Under the pieces are notes generated by a model that saw nothing but the letters and a program-made list of their open reading frames with translations, was not told the DNA's origin and did no database searches. From Roseococcus pinisoli (GTDB lineage Bacteria > Pseudomonadota > Alphaproteobacteria > Acetobacterales > Acetobacteraceae): a DNA stretch of 64,000 bases. The stretch spans positions 310,001-374,000 of the forward strand of contig NZ_JAHCDA010000002.1 of assembly GCF_018413645.1 (NCBI RefSeq), given 5' to 3'. Shown here one piece after another: positions 36,871 through 46,424 of this stretch. A program made the position numbers and the translations under genes. The stretch's first letter is position 1. Each line of letters begins with the position of its first letter.

Positions 36871-38682
36871 ATGAGCGATATCACCATCACCTTCACCATC
36901 ATCGGCGTGATGGTTCTGCTCTTCGTCTCCAACCGGGCGCCCATCGGCCCGGTGGCGCTGGCGGCCGCGCTGACGCTCTACTTCACCGGCATCCTCGACC
37001 ATCATGAGGCGCTGGCGGGCTTCGGCGACACGACGGTGCTCTTCATCGCCTCCCTTTTCGTGGTGAGCGCCAGCCTGGACGCGACGGGCGTCACCGCCTG
37101 GGCCGGTAAGCTGCTGATCGCCCAGGCGGGGAAGAGCCGCCGGCGGCTGCTGATCCTCGCCATGCTCCTTGTGGGCTTCCTGACGGCGCTGATCGGCTCC
37201 AGCGGCGCGGTCTCGGCGCTCCTGCCGGTGCTCGTGCTGGTGGCGGTGCGACTGGGCTGGTCGCCCTCGCAGCTCATGATGCCGCTGGCCTTTGCCTCCT
37301 ATTCGGGATCCATGCTCGTGCTGACGGGCAGCCTGGTGAACGTGCTGGTCTCGGACGCCGCCACGGAGGCCGGCATGCCTCCCTTTGGCTATTTCGAGGT
37401 GACGGCCGTCGGGCTGCCGCTGCTGGCCGGGACGATCGTCATCGTGGTCTTCCTCGGCGAGAAGCTGCTGCCGATGCGGGCAGGGCGGGGCATCCCGCAG
37501 GATCTCAGCCGGCATTCCGGCACGCTGGCCGAGCAGTACCAGGTCTTCGAGAGCATCCACCGCCTGGTGATCACGCCGGATTCGCCCTTCGTCGGCCAGC
37601 CGAGCCCGGCCATCGAGGCCGAGAACCGCCCGGGCCTCAGTCTCATCGCGGTCCGTCCCGGCGGGGGGCGGCCGCCCATCGCCAATCCGGTCCTTGCCGC
37701 GGGCGACGTCCTCTTCATGCGCGGCGAGGCCCAGACCATCGCCGACTTCGCCGCCGATAAGCGTCTCGAGAATGCCGAGCCCGCCCGGCACGCCGAGATC
37801 AGCGCCTCGCTCTTCAACCAGACGCACGGTTTTACCGAGGTGGTGCTGCCGCCGCGCTCCAACCTGATCGGCGATACGGTCTTCCCCGGAATGGTCACGC
37901 CGGCGGGTGACCTCATCATCCTCGGCATTCAGCGCCGCGGCGAAAATCAGGGCCCGGGCAAGGTCGTGCTGGCGGTCGGCGACACGCTGCTTATCCAGGG
38001 CCGCTGGGAAGCGCTGGAGAAGCATTCGGGCGATCACGACGTGCTGGTGGTGGCGGCACCTGAGGCCATCCGTGGCCAGGCCATCCCCCTCGGGACAGGG
38101 GCGGCGCGCGCCGTCACGATCCTGGTGATGATGGTCGTGGCCCTGGCGACGGGCGTCGTACCGAGCGTCGTCGCTGGCGTCACGGCCGCCTGCGCGGCCG
38201 TGCTGCTCGGCGTGCTGAAGGTCGAGCGCGCCTATCGCGCGATCAACTGGACGGCGCTGATCATGATCGCCTCGCTGATCCCGCTCTCCACCGCCATGCG
38301 CAAGACCGGCGCGGCCGAACTCATCGCCGATACGCTGGTCGGCCTGCTGGGCGAGGCGAGTCCCTACAAGATGCTGGCGGCCCTCTTCGTGCTGACGGCG
38401 CTCCTCGGCCAGCTCATCAGCAGCACGGCGACGGCGCTGATCCTCATCCCTGTCGCCATCGCGGCGGCGACGGAGATCGGCATCTCGCCTCGCACGGCGC
38501 TGGTCACGGTGGCCATCGCCGCCGCAGCTTCCTTCCTCACGCCCATCGCCTCCTCGGCCAGCCTGATGGTCCAGGGGCCAGGCGGCTATCGCTTCGGGGA
38601 CTACTGGAAGCTCGGCCTGCCGCTCCTTGGCTGGTCCTTCCTGATCGCGACCTTCCTGGTCCCGGTCTTCTGGCCTTTCTGA
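36871..38682 (+). CDS. SLC13-type permease with internal TrkA-C (RCK_C) domains
   Basis: A 603-residue membrane protein. Two halves of hydrophobic helices flank a soluble segment at roughly residues 200-400, which carries two RCK_C-like repeats (GQPSPAIEAENRPGLSLIAV and NLIGDTVFPGMVTPAGDLIIL). This is the layout of SLC13/CitT-like permeases with inserted TrkA-C domains. Substrates of relatives include sulfate, dicarboxylates and citrate; not resolvable here. It follows the AbgT gene by 34 bp, and a paralog follows by 29 bp. Confidence 0.82.
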   Translation: MSDITITFTIIGVMVLLFVSNRAPIGPVALAAALTLYFTGILDHHEALAGFGDTTVLFIASLFVVSASLDATGVTAWAGKLLIAQAGKSRRRLLILAMLLVGFLTALIGSSGAVSALLPVLVLVAVRLGWSPSQLMMPLAFASYSGSMLVLTGSLVNVLVSDAATEAGMPPFGYFEVTAVGLPLLAGTIVIVVFLGEKLLPMRAGRGIPQDLSRHSGTLAEQYQVFESIHRLVITPDSPFVGQPSPAIEAENRPGLSLIAVRPGGGRPPIANPVLAAGDVLFMRGEAQTIADFAADKRLENAEPARHAEISASLFNQTHGFTEVVLPPRSNLIGDTVFPGMVTPAGDLIILGIQRRGENQGPGKVVLAVGDTLLIQGRWEALEKHSGDHDVLVVAAPEAIRGQAIPLGTGAARAVTILVMMVVALATGVVPSVVAGVTAACAAVLLGVLKVERAYRAINWTALIMIASLIPLSTAMRKTGAAELIADTLVGLLGEASPYKMLAALFVLTALLGQLISSTATALILIPVAIAAATEIGISPRTALVTVAIAAAASFLTPIASSASLMVQGPGGYRFGDYWKLGLPLLGWSFLIATFLVPVFWPF

Positions 38683-38711
38683 ACCCGGTTTCTTGAACAA
38701 GGGGCTGCCAC

Positions 38712-40538
38712 ATGGGCACCGACCTGATTCTCGTCCTTCTCCTCCTCGGCGCCGCAGTCGTCATGTTCGTGATGAACCGGCCGCGGATGGATGCCGTCGC
38801 CCTCATCATGATCGCGGTGCTGCCCTTCACGGGCGTCCTCACGATCAACGAGGCGCTGGCCGGATTCTCGGACGCCAATATCGTGCTGATCGCGGCCCTC
38901 TTCGTGATCGGCGAGGGCCTGGTGCGGACCGGCGTCGCCCGCCACATGGGGGACTGGCTGAACGCCAAGGCGGGTGACAGCCAGACCAAGATGCTGGTGC
39001 TGCTGATGCTGGCCTCGGGCGTCCTCGGCGCCTTCATGAGCTCGACGGCCGTGGTGGCCATCTTCATCCCGGTGGTGCTGCGGATCTGCCAGAACACCGG
39101 CACGGCCCCCAGCCAGCTCATGATGCCGCTCAGCATCGCGGCGCTCATGAGCGGCATGATGACGCTGGTGGCGACGGCGCCGAACCTCGTGGTGAATGCC
39201 GAGCTGATGCGCCAGGGCGGGACGGGCTTTGGCTTCTTCAGCTTCACGCCCTTTGGCCTGCCGATGCTGGTGATCGCCATCCTCTACATGCTCTTCGCAC
39301 GCCGGCTGCTGCCGCGGGGGACCGTGCTCACGGGCGTGCTGGGGCAGGCGAACCTGCAGACCTGGGTGGCGCAGTATGGCCTGGCGCAGCGCGCCTACCG
39401 GGTGCGGATCATGGCGGACTCGCCGCTGATCGGCCAGAAGCTGGACGACCTGTCGCTGCGGAGCAGCGGCGTGAACCTGCTGGCCATCGAGATCGGCGGG
39501 CGCTTCTCCACCGAGGTCATCCGGCCGACCGCCTATACCGTGCTGGAGGCGGGGCAGATCATGCTGCTCGACGTCATCCTGCCGGATGTCGAGATCGAGG
39601 CCCTGCGCGAGAAGTTCGGCCTGCAGATCCTCCCGCTGGGCGACGGCGCCTATCTGACGGAGAGCTCGCAGGAGATCGGCATGGCGGAGGCCATCATCCC
39701 CGCCGATTCGCCGCTGCTGGGCCAGACGGTGCTGGATGCCCGGGTGCGCTCGGAATCGGGGCTCACGGTCATCGGCCTGCGGCGAGGCAAGCGGGTCTTC
39801 GACCAGGACCTGCTGGAGGAGAAGCTCAAGATCGGCGACACACTGCTGGTGACGGGCTTCTGGTCGGATATCCGCCGCCTGCAGTCCGGCACGGCGGAGC
39901 TGGTGCTGCTCAACCTCCCGGCCGAGATGGAAGAGGTCCTGCCGGCGGCCAGCAAGGCGCCCCATGCGGTGGCGATCCTGGCGCTGACGGTCGGCCTCAT
40001 GATCAGCGGGCTGGTGCCCAACGTCCATGCGGCGCTGCTCGGCTGCCTGCTCATGGGCGCGCTCGGCTGCATCGACATGAACGCCGCCTATCGCAGCATC
40101 AGCTGGAAGAGCCTGATCCTGATCGTCGGCATGCTGCCCTTCTCCCTGGCCCTGCAGCGGACGGGGGGCGTGGAGCTCGCGGCGGATGCGGTGACGGCCA
40201 TCGCCGGCAATGCCTCCCCGCGCATGGTGCTGGGGGTGCTGTTCCTGATCACGGCCATGCTGGGCCTGTTCATCTCCAACACGGCGACGGCGGTGCTGAT
40301 GGCACCCGTGGCGCTGGCGGTGGCGCGGGACATGGGGGCCTCGCCCTATCCATTCGCCATGACGATCGCCCTGGCGGCCTCCACGGCCTTCATGACGCCC
40401 ATCTCGTCGCCGGTGAATACGCTGGTGGTGGGGCCCGGCAACTACGGCTTCGGCGATTTCGTGAAGGTGGGCGTGCCGCTCAGCCTGATCGTGATGGCGG
40501 TCAGCCTGGTGCTGGTTCCCATCATCCTGCCGCTCTGA
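38712..40538 (+). CDS. SLC13-type permease with internal TrkA-C (RCK_C) domains, second copy
   Basis: A 608-residue paralog of the preceding gene with the same architecture: NRPRMDAVALIMIAVLPFTGVLT in the first membrane half, RCK_C-like repeats (GQKLDDLSLRSSGVNLLAIE and GQTVLDARVRSESGLTVIGL) in the middle, and a second membrane half with ITAMLGLFISNTATAVLMAP. Side-by-side paralogs could form a heteromer or differ in substrate. It ends 20 bp before the tRNA-Cys gene on the other strand. Confidence 0.82.
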   Translation: MGTDLILVLLLLGAAVVMFVMNRPRMDAVALIMIAVLPFTGVLTINEALAGFSDANIVLIAALFVIGEGLVRTGVARHMGDWLNAKAGDSQTKMLVLLMLASGVLGAFMSSTAVVAIFIPVVLRICQNTGTAPSQLMMPLSIAALMSGMMTLVATAPNLVVNAELMRQGGTGFGFFSFTPFGLPMLVIAILYMLFARRLLPRGTVLTGVLGQANLQTWVAQYGLAQRAYRVRIMADSPLIGQKLDDLSLRSSGVNLLAIEIGGRFSTEVIRPTAYTVLEAGQIMLLDVILPDVEIEALREKFGLQILPLGDGAYLTESSQEIGMAEAIIPADSPLLGQTVLDARVRSESGLTVIGLRRGKRVFDQDLLEEKLKIGDTLLVTGFWSDIRRLQSGTAELVLLNLPAEMEEVLPAASKAPHAVAILALTVGLMISGLVPNVHAALLGCLLMGALGCIDMNAAYRSISWKSLILIVGMLPFSLALQRTGGVELAADAVTAIAGNASPRMVLGVLFLITAMLGLFISNTATAVLMAPVALAVARDMGASPYPFAMTIALAASTAFMTPISSPVNTLVVGPGNYGFGDFVKVGVPLSLIVMAVSLVLVPIILPL

Positions 40539-40558
40539 TCGTCATGTCGGGAGGGGGG

Positions 40559-40632
40559 TGGAGGTCCGAGGCGGAATTGAACCGCCGTAGCAGGTTTTGC
40601 AGACCTGTGCCTAACCACTCGGCCATCGGACC
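40559..40632 (-). tRNA. tRNA-Cys(GCA)
   Basis: The minus strand folds as a complete 74-base tRNA including an encoded CCA. The 7-bp acceptor pairs GGTCCGA with TCGGACC, the discriminator base is U as expected for tRNA-Cys, the anticodon loop reads CTGCAAA (anticodon GCA), and the T loop is GGTTCAATTCC. It lies between the second SLC13 gene and pcm. Confidence 0.96.
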
Positions 40633-40742
40633 ATACCTGTCGCGGTGTATCGGGCTACTCGACGCATCGGTCAAGGCATGCCGCTTTCCGCTCCCGCTCC
40701 TGGGGCCTATAAACCGCCCCATCAGGATTAGGGTGAGTGAAG

Positions 40743-41453
40743 ATGGCGCATAGCCTGGTGACCGAAACGCCGCTGGCGGAGATGCCGCGTGTGGAAGAGG
40801 ACTTCGCGCTGGCGCGGCGCTTCATGCTGGACTGCCAGCTGACGCCCAACGGCATCACCGACCCGCTGCTGCTGGGCGCGATGGGCGAGATCCCGCGCGA
40901 GGCCTTCGTTCCCGAGGCGCTGCGCGCCCGGGTCTACGCCGATGACGCGGTTCCCCTGGGCGAGGGCCGTACCCTTCTGGCGCCGATGGTGCTGGCGAAG
41001 ATGATCCAGCTGGCCCTGGTCCAGCCCGGCGAGCGCGCGCTCGTCCTCGCGGCCGGCACGGGTTACGGCGCGGCGGTGCTCGCGCGGATGGGCCTCATCG
41101 TCACCGGCGTCGAATCCGAGGCGGGCTTCGTCGAGGCGGCCAGGCAGGCCGTGGATTTCGCCCTGGAAGGCAACCGGCCGACCCTGGTGGAGGGCGATGC
41201 CAAGGCGGGCCAGCCCGCCGGGGCGCCCTATCGGGTCATCCTCATCGAGGGCGCGGTCGAGTCGCTGCCGAGGGAGCTGGCGTCCCAGCTCGGCGAGGGG
41301 GGGCGGCTGGTCGTCATCCTGCGCCGGCGCGGCGAGCCCGGCCGGATCGTGATGCTGCGCAAGCTGGGGGGTGGCCTCACCGAGGTGGTGGGGCCGGACG
41401 CCGTCGGTCCTCTGCTGCCCGATTTCGCGCCGCCGCCCGGTTTCGTGTTCTGA
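40743..41453 (+). CDS. pcm: Protein-L-isoaspartate O-methyltransferase
   Basis: A 236-residue SAM-dependent methyltransferase of the PCMT family, with VPEALRARVYADDAVPLGEG, LLAPMVLAKMIQLALVQPGE and motif I VLAAGTGYGAAVLARMG. It methylates isoaspartyl residues for protein repair, although the alphaproteobacterial branch next to tolC is divergent in sequence and may have another role. The ATG at 40743 was preferred; a GTG two codons upstream is possible. It is upstream of tolC, a neighbourhood I recall from related genomes. Confidence 0.85.
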   Translation: MAHSLVTETPLAEMPRVEEDFALARRFMLDCQLTPNGITDPLLLGAMGEIPREAFVPEALRARVYADDAVPLGEGRTLLAPMVLAKMIQLALVQPGERALVLAAGTGYGAAVLARMGLIVTGVESEAGFVEAARQAVDFALEGNRPTLVEGDAKAGQPAGAPYRVILIEGAVESLPRELASQLGEGGRLVVILRRRGEPGRIVMLRKLGGGLTEVVGPDAVGPLLPDFAPPPGFVF

Positions 41454-41467
41454 CGACTTGCCGTCCC

Positions 41468-41520
41468 GGAGGCGCCTCCCATTTGCGGCGTGGCGCGACC
41501 TCCCGGGAGGTGGCTATAAT
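41468..41520 (+). promoter_or_regulatory. tolC promoter region with two GGAGG palindromes
   Basis: TATAAT at 41515-41520 is a perfect -10 about 28 bp before the tolC ATG. Directly upstream is a 14-base perfect palindrome ACCTCCCGGGAGGT (41498-41511), where the -35/-10 spacer would be, and further up a 12-base palindrome GGAGGCGCCTCC (41468-41479). No recognisable -35 exists at 16-18 bp. This suggests a regulator acting on tolC; the upstream palindrome could instead end pcm transcription. Confidence 0.4.
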
Positions 41521-41547
41521 CCCCCAAGCGGGAACGGAGTTAGACAA

Positions 41548-43026
41548 ATGCACAAGGGCATGAGGTTCGCTCTCCTGTCGGCCACGGCGGTTTGTGGTGT
41601 GGCGAGCGCCATCCTGGCAGCCGCTCCGGCCTCCGCGCAGACGATGCAGGAGTCCCTGGCCTTCACCTACAACAACAACCCGACGCTGCTCGCCGCGCGC
41701 GCGCAGCTCCGGGCGGTGGATGAAGGCGTGCCCCAGGCCCTGGCGGGCTGGCGGCCGACCGTGGTGATGGCCGGCAATGCCGGCGCCGCCGACGTGCGGA
41801 CCCGCAGCCAGCAACAGGTCTTCCGCCCCGACGGCAGCTTCTTCTGGCGCGACCCGGCCGGCCAGCTGTCGAACGGCGTCATCGGGCCCATCCCGAACAC
41901 CATCCGCCAGGAGCGGACCTCGGCCTCGGCCACGGTCACGCTGACCCAGCCGATCTATCGCGGCGGCCGGACCGTGGCGCAGACCCGTCAGGCGGAGAAC
42001 ACGGTCCTGGCCCAACGGGCCCGCCTGCTCGCCGTCGAGCAGCAGGTGCTGGGCGATGCCGTCCAGGCCTATATCGGCGTGATCCAGAACGGCGAGCTGC
42101 TGCGCCTAAACATCAACAACGAGCAGGTGCTGGTGCGCCAGCTCCAGGCGACCAACGAGCGCTTCCGCGTCGGCGAGATCACCCGCACGGACGTCGCCCA
42201 GGCCGAGAGCCGCCTGGCCGGCGCCCGCGCCACGCGCACCAACTCCGAGGGCACGCTGCAGATCGCCCGCGCCACCTTCGAGCGCGTGGTGGGCGCGGCG
42301 CCCCAGCGGCTGACCAATCCCCAGCCGCTCGCGGTGCCGATCCGCAGCGCCGCCGAGGCGCAGGCCGTGGCCATCGCGAACAACCCGAACGTGGTGTCGG
42401 CCCTCTTCAACGCCGCCTCGGCGCGCGACAACATCGATGTCCAGATGTCGGTGCTGCTGCCCCAGGTCTCCGCCAATGCGCAGGCCTTCCGGCAGGACAA
42501 CCAGGTATCCCCGCACACCCGCCAGACCGGCGGCCAGGCGACGATCAACCTCTCGGTGCCCATCTTCCAGGGCGGCGCGGAGCATTCGGCCGTTCGCCAG
42601 GCGCGGCAGCAGGCGCAGCAGAACATCACCCTGGTGGACGAGCAGCGCCGGCTCGCGGCCCAGAACGCCTCCCAGTCGTGGGAGAATCTGCGCAGCAACC
42701 GCTCGCAGGTCGACAGCGTCCGTGCCCAGATCCGTGCGGCCGAGATCGCCCTGGACGGCGTGCAGCGCGAGGCCATCGTCGGCAGCCGCACCACGCTGGA
42801 CGTGCTGAACGCCGAGCAGGAGTTGCTGAACGCGCGCACGAGCCTCGTGAACGCCCTGGCCTCGGTGGTGACGGGCTCCTACGCCCTGGCGGCCTCGATC
42901 GGGCGCCTCACGGCCCAGGACCTTGGCCTCCCCGTCGAGCTCTACGACATGCGCGCCTACTACAACGCCGTGCGCAACCGCTGGGTGGGCCTGGGCGACT
43001 ACTCCACCGTGGCCGTGCGGCGCTGA
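41548..43026 (+). CDS. tolC: TolC-family outer-membrane channel protein
   Basis: A 492-residue precursor with a signal peptide ending APASA-Q. Two tandem outer-membrane-efflux domains follow, with helical-barrel heptads such as QAENTVLAQRARLLAVEQQV and QRREAIVGSRTTLDVLNAEQELLNARTSL-type segments (second half, ~385-430), typical of TolC. It forms the trimeric exit duct of type I secretion and efflux systems; no partner pump gene is adjacent. The ATG at 41548 follows CGGAG. The popZ-like gene begins 1 bp after its stop. Confidence 0.92.
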   Translation: MHKGMRFALLSATAVCGVASAILAAAPASAQTMQESLAFTYNNNPTLLAARAQLRAVDEGVPQALAGWRPTVVMAGNAGAADVRTRSQQQVFRPDGSFFWRDPAGQLSNGVIGPIPNTIRQERTSASATVTLTQPIYRGGRTVAQTRQAENTVLAQRARLLAVEQQVLGDAVQAYIGVIQNGELLRLNINNEQVLVRQLQATNERFRVGEITRTDVAQAESRLAGARATRTNSEGTLQIARATFERVVGAAPQRLTNPQPLAVPIRSAAEAQAVAIANNPNVVSALFNAASARDNIDVQMSVLLPQVSANAQAFRQDNQVSPHTRQTGGQATINLSVPIFQGGAEHSAVRQARQQAQQNITLVDEQRRLAAQNASQSWENLRSNRSQVDSVRAQIRAAEIALDGVQREAIVGSRTTLDVLNAEQELLNARTSLVNALASVVTGSYALAASIGRLTAQDLGLPVELYDMRAYYNAVRNRWVGLGDYSTVAVRR

Positions 43027-43027
43027 C

Positions 43028-43549
43028 ATGTCCGGCGCGAGCTCCCCGGGTGGGTCGGATCCGTCGATGGACGACATCCTGGCCTCGATCCGCAAGATCC
43101 TGAACGAGGACGAGGCGCCCGCGTCTCCCCTCGCGCCGGGGGCGGAGCCGCCGATCCAGCTTACCACCGAGATGATGATCTCGGCGCCGGAACAATTTCC
43201 GGCGGCGGCCCCTGCGGCCGCCCTGCCTATCCTCGAGATCAGCCCTGCTCCCCCGGCCGCGCAGCCGCCCCAGACGGAGGCGTCCTTCATGTCCCTGGCA
43301 CCCGAGCCGCCGGCCTCTGGCCTCGTCGATCCTCTGGCCGCCGCTGCCGCCGCCTCCGCCTTCGGCCAGCTTTCCCGCCTCGCGCAGGATCGCGGCGCAG
43401 CCGTGACGCGGAATGGGCCCACGATCGAGGACGTGGTGCGGGAGGAGCTCCGGCCCATGCTGAAGGCCTGGCTGGACGCCCATCTGCCCGCCACGGTCGA
43501 GCGGCTGGTGCGCGCCGAGATCGAGCGGGTGATGTCCCGCCAGGGCTGA
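43028..43549 (+). CDS. DUF2497/PopZ-like polar organizing protein
   Basis: A 173-residue protein with the PopZ architecture: a short N-terminal helix SMDDILASIRKILNEDE, a Pro/Ala-rich disordered middle (~residues 30-110), and a C-terminal helical block VVREELRPMLKAWLDAHLPA followed by ERLVRAEIERVM. In Caulobacter PopZ forms the pole-organising matrix and binds ParB and cell-cycle kinases. It sits 1 bp after tolC and before valS, the usual DUF2497 position in alphaproteobacteria. Role in this species is inferred from the family. Confidence 0.85.
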   Translation: MSGASSPGGSDPSMDDILASIRKILNEDEAPASPLAPGAEPPIQLTTEMMISAPEQFPAAAPAAALPILEISPAPPAAQPPQTEASFMSLAPEPPASGLVDPLAAAAAASAFGQLSRLAQDRGAAVTRNGPTIEDVVREELRPMLKAWLDAHLPATVERLVRAEIERVMSRQG

Positions 43550-43655
43550 TCTTGGCGACTTCGCGGAGCTGATTCGCGTCTTCCGGCCCCCAGGACCGGG
43601 AGGCGAGGGGCTTTGGGGACTTGACGCGCCGCTCGCCGCGTTCGACCTCTGGGCG

Positions 43656-46352
43656 ATGCTCGACAAGGCCTTCGACCCCGCCTCCATGGAAGCCCGGCTC
43701 TATGCCGCTTCCGAAGCCTCCGGCGCCTTTGGTGCGCATCCGGAGAGCAATGCTCAGCCCTTCACCGTCGTGATTCCGCCGCCCAATGTCACGGGCAGCC
43801 TCCATATCGGACACGCGCTGAACAACACGTTGCAGGACGTGATGGTGCGCTACCGGCGCATGCAGGGGCGAGACGCCCTCTGGATGCCCGGTACCGACCA
43901 TGCCGGCATCGCCACCCAGATGGTGGTCGAGCGCCTGCTCGGCACCCAGGGCAAGACCCGCAAGGAATTGGGCCGCGAGGCCTTCGTGGACCGCATCTGG
44001 GAATGGAAGGCCGAGAGCGGCGGCACCATCACCCGCCAGCTTCGTCGCCTGGGCGCCTCGCTCGACTGGCCGCGCGAGCGCTTCACCATGGATGCCGGCC
44101 TCTCCAAGGCCGTGGTCGAGGTCTTCGTGCGTTTGCACAAGGAAGGCCTGATCTACCGCGACACGCGCCTGGTGAACTGGGACCCCGTCTTCCAGACCGC
44201 GATCAGCGACCTCGAGGTCGAGAGCCGCGAGACCAAGGGCCAGATCTGGACGCTCCGCTATCCCGTCGAGGGCGAGCCGGGCCGCTACATCCTGGTCGCC
44301 ACCACGCGTCCCGAGACCATGCTGGGTGACACGGCCGTGGCTGTGCACCCCGAGGACGAGCGCTTCAAGGACCTGATCGGCAAGAAGGCCATCGTGCCCC
44401 TGGTCGGCCGCGCCATCCCCATCGTGGCCGATACCTACAGTGACCCCGAGAAGGGCACGGGCGCGGTGAAGATCACCCCCGCGCACGACTTCAACGACTA
44501 TGAGGTCGGCCGTCGGCACGACCTGCCCATGCCCTCCGTGCTGGATGCCGAGGCGCGCATCTGGCTCGACGAGATCGCGGGCGACCTGCGCGCCCTCGAC
44601 GGTGTGGCCGAGCCGGACTTCGTGCGCTCCCTGGCGGGCGTGGACCGCTTCGAGGCGCGCAAGCGCATCGTGGCCGAGCTGGAGCGCCTCGAGCTCTTCG
44701 AGAAGGCTGAGGCCCACAGCAACACCGTCCCGCATGGCGACCGTTCGGGCGTGCCGATCGAGCCGCGGCTGACGCTGCAGTGGTATTGCGACGCCGCGAC
44801 GCTGGCCAAGCCCGCCATCGAGGCGGTGGAGACCGGCAAGACCGAGTTCGTGCCCAAGCAGTGGGAGAACACCTTCTTCGCCTGGATGCGCGACATCCAG
44901 CCCTGGTGCATCTCGCGCCAGCTTTGGTGGGGCCATCGGATCCCGGCCTGGTACGGCCCGGAGGGCAGCATCTTCGTCGAGAAGGACGAAGAAACCGCCA
45001 AGGCCGCGGCCAAGGCGCAGTTTGGCCGCGACGTGGAGCTGACGCGCGACGAGGACGTGCTGGACACCTGGTTCAGCAGCGGCCTCTGGCCCTTCTCGAC
45101 CCTGGGCTGGCCGGAGCAGACGCCGGAACTGGCGAAGTACTACCCGACCGACGTGCTGGTGACGGGCTTCGACATCATCTTCTTCTGGGTCGCCCGGATG
45201 ATGATGTTCGGCATCCACATTATGGGCGAGGTCCCCTTCAAGCACGTGGTCATCCACGGCCTCGTGCGGGACGAGAAGGGCGCCAAGATGAGCAAGTCGA
45301 AGGGCAATGTCCTCGACCCGCTTGAGCTCATCGACGCCTATGGCGCCGACCCGGTGCGCTTCACGCTCTGCGCCCTGGCCTCGCCCGGACGCGACATCAA
45401 GCTCGCGAAGACGCGGATGGAGGGCTACCGCGCCTTCGCCACCAAGCTGTGGAACGCCGCGCGCTTCTGCGAGATGAACGAGATCGCAGCGCGCCCCGGC
45501 TGGGATCCGGCGACGGCGAAGAGCCCGCTGGCGCGCTGGATCCTCGACGGCGCCAATGCGGCCATCGCCGAGGCGACGGCGGCGCTCGACGCCTTCCGCT
45601 ACGACGATTACGCGAACGCGCTCTACCGCTTCACCTGGAACAGCTTCTGCGACTGGTTCCTGGAATTCGCCAAGCCTGTCCTGAACGGGCCCGACGGCCC
45701 GGAGAAGGAGGAGGTGAGGGGAGCCGCGCAGCATGTGCTGGGCGTGATTCTGCGCCTGCTGCACCCGGTGATGCCCTTCATCACCGAGGAGCTCTGGACG
45801 CATCTGGGCTATGGCGGCGAGGCCAGCCTCATCACCGCGCCCTGGCCCGAGGCGACGGCCGTGAACGGCGCCGCCGAGGCGCGGGCCGAGCTGGACGGTG
45901 TGGTGCGCCTCATCTCCGAGGTGCGTGCCGTGCGCGCCGAGGTGAATGTGCCGCCCTCGATCAAGACCAAGCTGCTCGTGCAGGGCGCCTCGGCCGAGAC
46001 GCTGGCCCGTGCCAACCGCTGGATCGACGCCATCGGGCGCCTCGCGCGCGTGACGGAGATCGAGGTGCTGGAGGGCGCGCCGCCCAAGGGCGTGGTCCAG
46101 GCCGTGGTGGGTGAGGCGACGCTGATGCTGCCGCTGGCCGAGGTGATCGATCTCGGTGCCGAACGCGCGCGCCTGAACAAGGACCGCGTGAAGGCCGAGG
46201 GCGAGGTCAAGAAGATCAACGCCAAGCTCGGCAACGCCGAGTTCATCGCCAAGGCAAAGCCGGAAGTGATCGAGGAGAACCGCGAGCGCCTCGCCGATGC
46301 GGAGGCCGAGATCGCACGGCTGGATGCGGCGTTGGCGCGTATCGCCGGCTGA
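43656..46352 (+). CDS. valS: Valine--tRNA ligase
   Basis: An 898-residue class I aminoacyl-tRNA synthetase. It has the HIGH motif at residues 50-53 (GSLHIGHAL), the KMSKS motif at 544-548 (GAKMSKSKGN), an inserted editing domain between, the TTRPETMLGDTAVAVHP editing segment, the anticodon-binding region and a C-terminal coiled coil (ERARLNKDRVKAEGEVKKIN). It charges tRNA-Val and edits misacylated Thr. The upstream 106 bp separate it from the popZ-like gene. Length is family-typical. Confidence 0.97.
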   Translation: MLDKAFDPASMEARLYAASEASGAFGAHPESNAQPFTVVIPPPNVTGSLHIGHALNNTLQDVMVRYRRMQGRDALWMPGTDHAGIATQMVVERLLGTQGKTRKELGREAFVDRIWEWKAESGGTITRQLRRLGASLDWPRERFTMDAGLSKAVVEVFVRLHKEGLIYRDTRLVNWDPVFQTAISDLEVESRETKGQIWTLRYPVEGEPGRYILVATTRPETMLGDTAVAVHPEDERFKDLIGKKAIVPLVGRAIPIVADTYSDPEKGTGAVKITPAHDFNDYEVGRRHDLPMPSVLDAEARIWLDEIAGDLRALDGVAEPDFVRSLAGVDRFEARKRIVAELERLELFEKAEAHSNTVPHGDRSGVPIEPRLTLQWYCDAATLAKPAIEAVETGKTEFVPKQWENTFFAWMRDIQPWCISRQLWWGHRIPAWYGPEGSIFVEKDEETAKAAAKAQFGRDVELTRDEDVLDTWFSSGLWPFSTLGWPEQTPELAKYYPTDVLVTGFDIIFFWVARMMMFGIHIMGEVPFKHVVIHGLVRDEKGAKMSKSKGNVLDPLELIDAYGADPVRFTLCALASPGRDIKLAKTRMEGYRAFATKLWNAARFCEMNEIAARPGWDPATAKSPLARWILDGANAAIAEATAALDAFRYDDYANALYRFTWNSFCDWFLEFAKPVLNGPDGPEKEEVRGAAQHVLGVILRLLHPVMPFITEELWTHLGYGGEASLITAPWPEATAVNGAAEARAELDGVVRLISEVRAVRAEVNVPPSIKTKLLVQGASAETLARANRWIDAIGRLARVTEIEVLEGAPPKGVVQAVVGEATLMLPLAEVIDLGAERARLNKDRVKAEGEVKKINAKLGNAEFIAKAKPEVIEENRERLADAEAEIARLDAALARIAG

Positions 46353-46359
46353 GGCAAAG

Positions 46360-46400
46360 GGACGGCCCCCTCGCTTTCGGGGCCGTCCTGCGCTTTCCTC
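46360..46400 (+). terminator. Terminator of valS
   Basis: A 10-bp perfect stem GGACGGCCCC (46360-46369) and GGGGCCGTCC (46379-46388) with a nine-base loop starts 7 bp after the valS stop and is followed by a moderately T-rich TGCGCTTTCCTCT. Confidence 0.65.
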
Positions 46401-46424
46401 TGTGCCAACATAGAGGATGACGCC

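Noticed and set aside
41498-41511. Palindrome as a terminator of pcm
   Set aside because: No T-run follows it and it abuts the TATAAT of tolC, so a regulatory role fits better.
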